Shown piece by piece: positions 1 to 6,222 of a stretch of 17,596 nucleotides of DNA; positions within the stretch are counted from its first letter, which is position 1, and every line of letters begins with the position of its first letter. The position numbers and the translations under genes are program-made. The stretch spans positions 1 to 17,596 of the forward strand of contig SKZL01000258.1 of assembly GCA_007127395.1 (NCBI GenBank), in the 5' to 3' direction. The stretch is from Balneolaceae bacterium. GTDB lineage: Bacteria > Bacteroidota > Rhodothermia > Balneolales > Balneolaceae. Under the pieces are notes generated by a model. The model was not told the origin of the DNA. It did no database searches and saw only the letters and a program-made list of their open reading frames with translations.

Positions 1-124
1 GAAAACCATTATGAAGGTTGGTGGGTCCAATGTAACCAATGAAAGACATGTGTTGAATTATGGCGGCCCAAATCTTGGAGCAATCTATTATGTCTCTTTC
101 ACCTTTGATCAGTTTTTGAACTGA
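1..124 (+). CDS. 3' end of an unrecognised protein (partial, N-terminus outside window)
   Basis: An open frame enters from the left edge (codons from base 2) and stops at TGA 122-124, giving a 40-residue C-terminal piece. It ends with alternating aromatic and polar residues (IYYVSFTFDQFLN). Such an ending could be the last strand of an outer-membrane beta barrel, but 40 residues are too few to name a family. That it is a real gene end is supported by the intrinsic terminator about 70 bases after the stop. I do not recognise the protein. Confidence 0.5.
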   Translation, partial: KTIMKVGGSNVTNERHVLNYGGPNLGAIYYVSFTFDQFLN

Positions 125-144
125 CGAGTTTAATATACTGCGCT

Positions 145-160
145 CCCCGAGGGATCGGGG
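145..160. repeat. Perfect GC-rich hairpin with GGGA loop (possible REP-like element)
   Basis: CCCCGA at 145-150 is perfectly complementary to TCGGGG at 155-160 around a GGGA tetraloop of the GNRA type. There is no T tract, so it is not a terminator by itself. It lies between the stop codon at 124 and the terminator at 195. It may be an intergenic palindromic repeat or may protect the 3' end of the upstream mRNA; both ideas are inference. Confidence 0.5.
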
Positions 161-194
161 CAGGCTGAACTGACGTAGAGGATTATATTTTCGG

Positions 195-230
195 GCCTGT
201 CAGGTTTTTGTAACCGGGCAGGCTTTTTTT
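195..230 (+). terminator. Rho-independent terminator of the upstream gene
   Basis: Bases 195-206 pair with 212-223 in a stem of about 12 bp with one G-T wobble and one mismatch, closed by a 5-nt loop. Seven T residues (224-230) follow directly. This is a textbook intrinsic terminator and separates the partial first gene from the AtuA-like gene. Confidence 0.9.
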
Positions 231-238
231 ATTAAAAC

Positions 239-303
239 ATCAGTTTCAGTTGAGAATTAAGTCAGTTTAATTTGGTGAACACCATCAATTTCAGTTGAGA
301 ATT
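239..303. repeat. 20-bp direct repeat, two copies, upstream of the AtuA-like gene
   Basis: Bases 239-258 and 284-303 match at 19 of 20 positions (core TTTCAGTTGAGAATT), with starts 45 bp apart. They lie between the terminator and the start codon at 376, where a promoter should be. They could be two binding sites for a regulator or a small duplication. I see no convincing promoter boxes in this 125-375 gap. Confidence 0.55.
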
Positions 304-375
304 GAGAGAGGCATCTCTGTCTTTATTTAACGATATTTATGGAGAATTATAAGCTATTAAATGGATTAGGTTTAC

Positions 376-1743
376 ATGAAAGAGATTATCAGAATTGCAT
401 CAGGACAGGGTTTCTGGGGAGATTTGCCGAAAGCACCGATTGATCAGGTAAAAAGAGGCGATATCGATTATCTGGTTATGGATTATCTGGCAGAGGTAAC
501 GATGTCAATCATGCAGAAGCAGAGAATGCGAAATGAGCAGTTCGGATACGCTCGTGATTTCGTGGAAGTGGTTGCAGAGATCCTTCCGGATATTAAAAAA
601 CGAGGAATAAAAGTTGTTTCCAATGCGGGTGGTGTAAATCCTGTTGCCTGCAAAGATGCCATTGTACAAAAAGCAGCGGATGCCGGCATCTCTGGATTGA
701 ATGTGGCAGTGGTTGATGGCGATGATCTCTTGTCAGATCTGGATCATCTCATTGAGAGCGGCCATACACTCAACAATATGGAGAGTGGTGAGCCAATCGA
801 TACTGTTAAAGATCAGCTTCTAAGTGCAAATGTCTATTTTGGCTGCAAGGCTATTGTAGAGGCACTCAGAAAAGGAGCAGACATCATCATCACCGGCCGT
901 GTTACCGATACCGGATTAACACTGGCACCCATGGTTTATGAATTTGAGTGGGATTTTGAAAATTTTGATCTTATGTCAGCCGGTACGATAGCCGGCCATA
1001 TTATTGAGTGTGGCGGGCAGGTGAGCGGGGGTAATTTTACCGATTGGGAAGATGTGGAGAACATTGAAGATATCGGTTTCCCCATTATTGAGGCATATCA
1101 GGATGGTACATTTTATGTAACAAAACATGAAGGAACCGGTGGTTTGATCAACGAAATGACGGTAAAAGAGCAGCTGCTTTATGAGATAGGCAATCCTGCA
1201 GAATATATCACACCCGACTGTATAGCTGATTTTACAACTATTCAAATCAAGCAGGATGGTCCAAACAGGGTGAAGGTCTGGGGGATCGAAGGAAGGCCGG
1301 ATACACCCACCTATAAAATCTCTGCCAGCTATATTGATGGATACAAACTTTCATCAACTCTGGTTTACTCCTGGCCGGATGCATTGAAGAAAGCCAAAAA
1401 AGGTGGTGAGATTTTGTTGAAAAGAGCTGAAGCACTGGGTATAAAATTCCGTGAGAGTAACATCGAATTTGTTGGATTAAATGCCTGTAATGAAGACCCT
1501 TCCGTGAAAGAGGCCGACCAATCTGAGTTGAACGAAGTTCAGTTAAGGATTTCTGTTATCGGTGACTCCAAAGAGGATTTAGATCGATTCGGCCAAGAGA
1601 TCGCACCTCTGATATTAACCGGGCCATCCGGTGTAACAGGTTTTGCCGGTGGCAGGCCAAAAGCGAGTGAGATAGTTGCATACTGGCCGGCGCTGCTCAA
1701 AAAAGAGGCGGCTGAGCCGCGTGTCACTATTTATAAGGTTTGA
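376..1743 (+). CDS. AtuA-family (DUF1446) protein
   Basis: A 455-residue protein of the acyclic terpene utilization AtuA / DUF1446 family. Family-like blocks visible include SNAGGVNP near residue 82, VVDGDDLL near 112, a GADIIITGRVTDTGLTL block near 167, AGHIIECGGQVSGGNF near 205, and a C-terminal GFAGGRP stretch. In Pseudomonas, AtuA belongs to the citronellol/geraniol catabolic cluster together with acyl-CoA carboxylase and dehydrogenase genes; its exact chemical step is not firmly established. None of those partners are here. The short ferredoxin-fold domain that often follows AtuA, fused or as a separate gene, is also absent, so a role in terpene breakdown should not be assumed. The ATG at 376 has no strong ribosome binding site. 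The gene stands alone between a terminator and the renalase-like gene. Family assignment is firm; function is unknown. Confidence 0.85.
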   Translation: MKEIIRIASGQGFWGDLPKAPIDQVKRGDIDYLVMDYLAEVTMSIMQKQRMRNEQFGYARDFVEVVAEILPDIKKRGIKVVSNAGGVNPVACKDAIVQKAADAGISGLNVAVVDGDDLLSDLDHLIESGHTLNNMESGEPIDTVKDQLLSANVYFGCKAIVEALRKGADIIITGRVTDTGLTLAPMVYEFEWDFENFDLMSAGTIAGHIIECGGQVSGGNFTDWEDVENIEDIGFPIIEAYQDGTFYVTKHEGTGGLINEMTVKEQLLYEIGNPAEYITPDCIADFTTIQIKQDGPNRVKVWGIEGRPDTPTYKISASYIDGYKLSSTLVYSWPDALKKAKKGGEILLKRAEALGIKFRESNIEFVGLNACNEDPSVKEADQSELNEVQLRISVIGDSKEDLDRFGQEIAPLILTGPSGVTGFAGGRPKASEIVAYWPALLKKEAAEPRVTIYKV

Positions 1744-1893
1744 GTTTTGTTCCGCAAGTTGAGTGGTGAAAAAATCCACTTATACGGCCTTTTGTGTAGA
1801 GCAGGAAAATAATAGAGGAAGAAGAACGAATAGTTCATTAAATTCAGAACGTCAAGAAATACCATTTTTTAATAAAAAGATAAGTAACGATTT

Positions 1894-2925
1894 ATGGTTA
1901 TTGGGATCATCGGGGCAGGCATATCCGGACTGACTGCAGGAAAATTTTTAGCGAAAGCAGGTCATGAAGTGACTGTTTTTGAGAAGAGCAGTGGTTTTGG
2001 AGGAAGAATGGCAACACGTTATGCCGGAACAGGTTCAGAATCAAAAATGGATCATGGCATTCCTATGTTCAGTGCAAAGAGCTTAGAGTTCAATAAATTT
2101 GTCTCTGAACTGCGGGAGAAGGGTTTAATTCAGCGGTGGGGAGATTCCATCTCTATGTATGATGGAGATATATTGATAAAACAGGATCCGAATCCATCCT
2201 CCACATCAACGTATACGGCTGTTAAAGGCATGAACAGCGTCGGCAAGTATCTGAGCAGGTATATGGATGTAAAATTGAACACAAAAGTTGGCGGCTTGAC
2301 CTATTTTGGGAAAAACAGGTCTCAAAAGAAACCGTGGGTCATCAATATAACATCCAGCAGTACATTTCTGGCGGATGCGGTGATCATTGCGCTCCCCGCT
2401 CCACAGGCTTACGGCATTCTGAACAGCACTATTGATGAAATCAACGCCCTGAAGCTGGTTCGTGTGATCGATGAGATCCATTACAGGCCTTCCTATTCGT
2501 TAATGGTAGGATATGGTGATAAACCGGCTCCTGCCTGGCAAGGAGTTAAGTGCAAAAACAGCAATCTCGATTTTATATCAAACGAAAAAACAAAAAGGAA
2601 AAATGAGCAGGAGACTTCATTTGTACTCCATGCCAGTGAATCATTTACTCTACGTCACCAAAAGGGTGATGAAGAGGTGATCGTGAGGGAGATGCTTTCA
2701 GATTTTGCAGAAATAGCCGGCGGATGGGTCTCTGTGCCTGATTGGCATCAGCTTCACTTCTGGAGATACAGCAGTCCGCGAACCTATTTAAAAAGGCCTT
2801 TCTTTGAAATGGAAGATAAAGATGGACCATTGGCCCTGATCGGTGATTATTTTAACGGAGATAGTGTTGAAGATGCGTACCTGTCCGGCTATGAACTGGC
2901 AAAAAAGTGGATAGAGGAATACTAA
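1894..2925 (+). CDS. Renalase-like FAD/NAD(P)-dependent oxidoreductase
   Basis: A 343-residue flavoprotein. The N-terminus is a dinucleotide-binding Rossmann motif (GIIGAGISGLTAG, residues 3-15), with an acidic residue ending the second strand (VFEK, about residue 31) and then the GGRMATR motif typical of the amine oxidase/renalase group. The C-terminus carries a second FAD-contact block (LIGDYFNGDSVEDAYLSG), as in bacterial renalase-like proteins. Bacterial renalases oxidise off-pathway isomers of dihydronicotinamide dinucleotides and pass electrons to oxygen; whether this one does so is inference. There is no signal peptide, so it should be cytosolic. It lies 150 bp after the AtuA-like gene with no terminator that I can see, so co-transcription is possible but unproven. 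Length fits the family. Confidence 0.8.
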   Translation: MVIGIIGAGISGLTAGKFLAKAGHEVTVFEKSSGFGGRMATRYAGTGSESKMDHGIPMFSAKSLEFNKFVSELREKGLIQRWGDSISMYDGDILIKQDPNPSSTSTYTAVKGMNSVGKYLSRYMDVKLNTKVGGLTYFGKNRSQKKPWVINITSSSTFLADAVIIALPAPQAYGILNSTIDEINALKLVRVIDEIHYRPSYSLMVGYGDKPAPAWQGVKCKNSNLDFISNEKTKRKNEQETSFVLHASESFTLRHQKGDEEVIVREMLSDFAEIAGGWVSVPDWHQLHFWRYSSPRTYLKRPFFEMEDKDGPLALIGDYFNGDSVEDAYLSGYELAKKWIEEY

Positions 2926-3036
2926 AAAGGAAATCATCATCTTATTTTTTCCTCAAAAAATTGATAAAATTTCTGATATAAATATCGGTTATCAAATAAC
3001 GATCTGCCACAGACACAATATTTCCTTGGAAATTGA

Positions 3037-3069
3037 ATGCTTCATTGAGAATCTCTGTTCTCATTGCAT
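3037..3069. other. Imperfect inverted repeat upstream of the first ABC gene
   Basis: TGAGAA (3046-3051) and TTCTCA (3058-3063) form a perfect 6-bp stem around a 6-nt loop. ATGC (3037-3040) and GCAT (3066-3069) extend it after a small internal loop. It lies 30-60 bases before the TTG start at 3100 and could be an operator or an mRNA hairpin. The surrounding 2926-3099 gap shows no clear promoter or terminator. Confidence 0.3.
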
Positions 3070-3099
3070 TGCAATGTAGAACTATGAACTGAAGAAATT

Positions 3100-4899
3100 T
3101 TGGACGCAATAAAAAAATTAAACCGTTACTTAAGAAACTACAAAGGGACCATCTTACTTGGTGTCCTGTTTCTTACTGCGTCCAATTTTTTCCTGATCTG
3201 GATACCGGTTTTAATCAGGCGTACCATGGATCAAGTAGAAGCATTAGGAGAAAGCACTGATGCTTCATTCGACTCTTTGACAACTATTCTCTTTTCAAGC
3301 GAAGCAGGTTCCATACTGGCTTACAATTCACTGCTACTGATTGGTACGGTTATTATGTATGGATTACTCTTGTTTGCTACCAGGCAGACTCTGATTGTCT
3401 CTTCGAGAAAGGTAGAATATGATATCAGGAATACAATTATGGATAAGCTTCTGCTATTGCCGCAGCGCTATTTTGCATCCAACAAAGCGGGTGAGATCTA
3501 TGTGAGGGCAACAGAGGATGTAGCAAGGGTAAGGGAATATTTTGGCCCTGTTTTGATGTATACGGTCAATACCATCACCCGAGCCGGTTTTATCATTACG
3601 ATGATGATCTATGTAAACTCGGAACTGACTATGTGGGCGCTTTTACCATTACCGTTCCTTTCTGCTTTTGCCTATTGGGTTAGCGGTTTTATCAACAAAT
3701 ATCAGTTGATTATACAGGAACAGTACTCAAGCCTGGCCGGGAAAGCACAAGAGACATTCAGCAGTATACGGCTGATTAAAGCTTTTAACCGTACCGAATA
3801 TGAGCAAGAACGATTTAACAATGAGAGTGATAAATATAGACGCAAGAAGTTAAAACTGGATCTGGTAGAATCACTTTTTCACCCGACGTTAAACCTGTTG
3901 ATTGGTGTATCTGTCGTAATTGTTGTCTGGAAAGGGGGGCTGATGGTTATGGATGGCCTGATCACCATCGGAAATATCGCTGAATTTGTAATTTATGTAG
4001 CCTATCTCACCTGGCCGGTTGCCTCACTTGGTTATACCGTGAATACACTTCAAAAATCACTTGCATCCTGGCATCGGATCGACCAGGTTCTTGCTGAACC
4101 CATAGAGATCATGGATGATGAAAAAGAAGCCGGTTTTACTGAAGAGATCAAAGGGAAAATTGAGTTCAAAGATGTTTCATTTAAATATCCGGGATCCGAA
4201 GAGTATGCGCTGAAAAATATACGGCTAACCATCGATGCAGGAAGCAGTGTTGCAATTGTTGGAAGAACAGGATCCGGAAAAACTACGCTGGTCAACCTGA
4301 TACCCCGTCTGTTTGATCCGATAGAAGGGGAGATAGAGATTGATGGAAGAGGATTGAAAGAGTGGTCATTAATGCATCTGAGAAGGTCAATTGGTTATGT
4401 TCCTCAGGAAACATTCCTCTTTTCCACAACTGTAAAAGAGAATATCGCATTCGGCGTAGATGACGCAAGTATGGATCAGATAAAATTAGCGGCAGACAAT
4501 GCGCAGGTGTTAGAGAATATTTTGGATTTTGAGAAAAAATTTGAGACACTTGTAGGTGAAAGGGGTATCACGTTATCCGGTGGACAAAAACAGAGAACTG
4601 CCATTGCAAGAGCGATTATAAAAAACCCCAAAATTGTCATATTTGATGACTCTTTAAGTGCAGTTGATACAAAAACGGAAGATGCGATATTGACGCATTT
4701 GAAGAATAAATTATCAGGTATTACAACCATTATGATTTCACATCGAATATCTACTATTAAAAACGCAGATAAAATTATTTATATTTACGATGGAGGGATT
4801 GCAGAGATTGGAACGCATTCAGAATTAATTGAGAAGAAAGGGCGTTACTACAATATGGTTCAAAAACAGATGATTGAACAAGAACTGGAAGACATATAA
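3100..4899 (+). CDS. ABC exporter half-transporter, degenerate-site subunit
   Basis: A 599-residue type I ABC exporter subunit: an N-terminal six-helix membrane domain (about residues 15-330) and a C-terminal ATPase domain (about 350-590). The ATPase has Walker A GRTGSGKT (388-395), a canonical signature LSGGQKQR (492-499), Walker B IVIFDD, and the switch His548. The residue after the Walker B aspartate is Asp517 instead of the catalytic Glu, as in the degenerate subunit of heterodimeric exporters such as BmrCD and TM287/288. The likely partner is the gene at 6223. Start choice: an in-frame TGA at 3085 and the lack of an upstream ATG force TTG 3100. The next in-frame Met is about 42 residues on and would remove the first membrane helix. 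Substrate (drug, lipid or peptide) cannot be told from sequence. Confidence 0.9.
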   Translation: MDAIKKLNRYLRNYKGTILLGVLFLTASNFFLIWIPVLIRRTMDQVEALGESTDASFDSLTTILFSSEAGSILAYNSLLLIGTVIMYGLLLFATRQTLIVSSRKVEYDIRNTIMDKLLLLPQRYFASNKAGEIYVRATEDVARVREYFGPVLMYTVNTITRAGFIITMMIYVNSELTMWALLPLPFLSAFAYWVSGFINKYQLIIQEQYSSLAGKAQETFSSIRLIKAFNRTEYEQERFNNESDKYRRKKLKLDLVESLFHPTLNLLIGVSVVIVVWKGGLMVMDGLITIGNIAEFVIYVAYLTWPVASLGYTVNTLQKSLASWHRIDQVLAEPIEIMDDEKEAGFTEEIKGKIEFKDVSFKYPGSEEYALKNIRLTIDAGSSVAIVGRTGSGKTTLVNLIPRLFDPIEGEIEIDGRGLKEWSLMHLRRSIGYVPQETFLFSTTVKENIAFGVDDASMDQIKLAADNAQVLENILDFEKKFETLVGERGITLSGGQKQRTAIARAIIKNPKIVIFDDSLSAVDTKTEDAILTHLKNKLSGITTIMISHRISTIKNADKIIYIYDGGIAEIGTHSELIEKKGRYYNMVQKQMIEQELEDI

Positions 4900-4962
4900 C
4901 GAATTCAATGATAACCGGGTTACTGTTTGAACGGCATAACCCATAAATATACGGGAGAAAAA

Positions 4963-6183
4963 ATGATTATAGTTCCATTAGGAGTTGCTTCAGCGACCCC
5001 AACAGCGGTAAGGCATCTGCCATCTGTTGCACTTTGGAGAGAGGGGGATGTACATCTTTTTGATTGCGGTGAAAACGCTCAGATGCGTATGCTTCAAGCC
5101 GGATTAAAGAGGTCAAAAATTGAAAATATATTCATCAGCCATTTTGATGTAGATCACTATTCCGGATTAATCGGGCTTTTATCAACTCTGCAGCTGCAGA
5201 GACGAGACCGTCCAATGAATATCATCGGTCCAAAAGGTATCAAAGAGTATGTGGAATGGAACTTTAAGTTCGCCAATATTGATCTGAGCTTTGAGATTAA
5301 TTTTGCGGAAGTTGAAGAGGGATTTGAGTCTCAGGTTGTTGTGGATCATGAAGATTTTTATGTAGAAGCAAGGCCGCTGAACCACTCATCTTTTTGTGTC
5401 GGATATCGTTTTCAGGAGAAGGACAAGCCCGGTAAAGTAGATGCCCCAAAGGCGGAGAAATTGGGTATTACTGAAGATGAGCAGTTTAAAGCGTTGAAAG
5501 CGGGTGAAGATGTAGAACTTGAAGATGGATCTGTGATCAAATCGTATGATATTGTTGGCCACCCAAGGCCCGGTGACAGTTTTGCATATATCACGGATAC
5601 AAAATATTGTCCGAATGCAGTTAAATTGGCGATGAATACCAACATTCTCTATCATGAGGCCACTTTTAGTGAAACTCTTGCGGACAAAGCTGCTGAAACG
5701 GGTCATTCCACAACTTCTGATGCGGCGAGGGTGGCGAATGAAGCTCAGACAAAACTGTTGGTTATAGGGCATTTTTCTGCCCGCTACACCAATCCGTTCG
5801 TATTGCTTCGTGAAGCCAGGGAGAAGTTCTTTCCTGCATGGCTCGCCACAGAGCTCCGGCCGATCTATACCAATCCTGCGCAGGAGAAAGGGATTGTGAA
5901 GCAGAAGGTATATATCAAAGAGATTGATGAGAAGAAAGATTCTAAAAGTTCAGGCGGTAAAAAGCCGTATGATAAAAGCCGTGGAAGAGATAGCAGTAAA
6001 AAATTCAGAAAACGAAGGCCACAGACGGATCGCAGCAAAAGCCGCGGGCGAGATGATTATGATGGCTCCAGAAGAAGCAGAAAACCGGACCGACAGCGAA
6101 GTGATGACTCTGATCATCGCTCGTCAAGGCCTCCGAAACATATCACTCCAAGAACTCCTTTCGATAATTTCGATCGATTCTGA
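4963..6183 (+). CDS. rnz: Ribonuclease Z (tRNase Z) with altered zinc motif and basic tail
   Basis: Metallo-beta-lactamase-fold endonuclease of the RNase Z family, which removes the 3' trailer from tRNA precursors. Family hallmarks: LFDCGENAQ near residue 38, PLNHSSFCVGYR, ITDTKYC, HEATF followed by GHSTTSDAA, and GHFSARY. The usual HxHxDH zinc motif reads HFDVDH (residues 60-65, bases 5140-5157), so a normal zinc-ligand His is Asp. From about residue 323 to the end at 406 there is an Arg/Lys/Ser/Asp-rich, low-complexity, probably disordered tail that compact bacterial RNase Z (about 300-330 residues) lacks; it may bind RNA. I start at ATG 4963, not the upstream in-frame TTG at 4927, because GGGAG lies just before 4963 and MIIVPLG is the family-type N-terminus. 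It lies between the two exporter genes, 63 bp after one and 39 bp before the next. Confidence 0.85.
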   Translation: MIIVPLGVASATPTAVRHLPSVALWREGDVHLFDCGENAQMRMLQAGLKRSKIENIFISHFDVDHYSGLIGLLSTLQLQRRDRPMNIIGPKGIKEYVEWNFKFANIDLSFEINFAEVEEGFESQVVVDHEDFYVEARPLNHSSFCVGYRFQEKDKPGKVDAPKAEKLGITEDEQFKALKAGEDVELEDGSVIKSYDIVGHPRPGDSFAYITDTKYCPNAVKLAMNTNILYHEATFSETLADKAAETGHSTTSDAARVANEAQTKLLVIGHFSARYTNPFVLLREAREKFFPAWLATELRPIYTNPAQEKGIVKQKVYIKEIDEKKDSKSSGGKKPYDKSRGRDSSKKFRKRRPQTDRSKSRGRDDYDGSRRSRKPDRQRSDDSDHRSSRPPKHITPRTPFDNFDRF

Positions 6184-6222
6184 TCCGATTGTTGATGTTC
6201 AGGCAGAAGAAAAGAGAAAGTA

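Noticed and set aside
116..139. TTGAAC and TATACT as an E. coli-type promoter near the first stop codon
   Set aside because: The spacer is only 12 bases, and the -35 candidate lies inside the coding end; spacing does not fit.
1762..1780. AGTGG/CCACT hairpin after the AtuA-like gene
   Set aside because: A 5-bp stem with a 9-nt A-rich loop and no T tract; too weak for a terminator.
4927..4962. TTG start of RNase Z at 4927
   Set aside because: It adds 12 residues not expected in the family, while ATG 4963 has a GGGAG ribosome binding site and a family-type N-terminus.
5386..5772. 128-residue minus-strand open frame within RNase Z
   Set aside because: Antisense to conserved RNase Z motifs; no recognisable domain.
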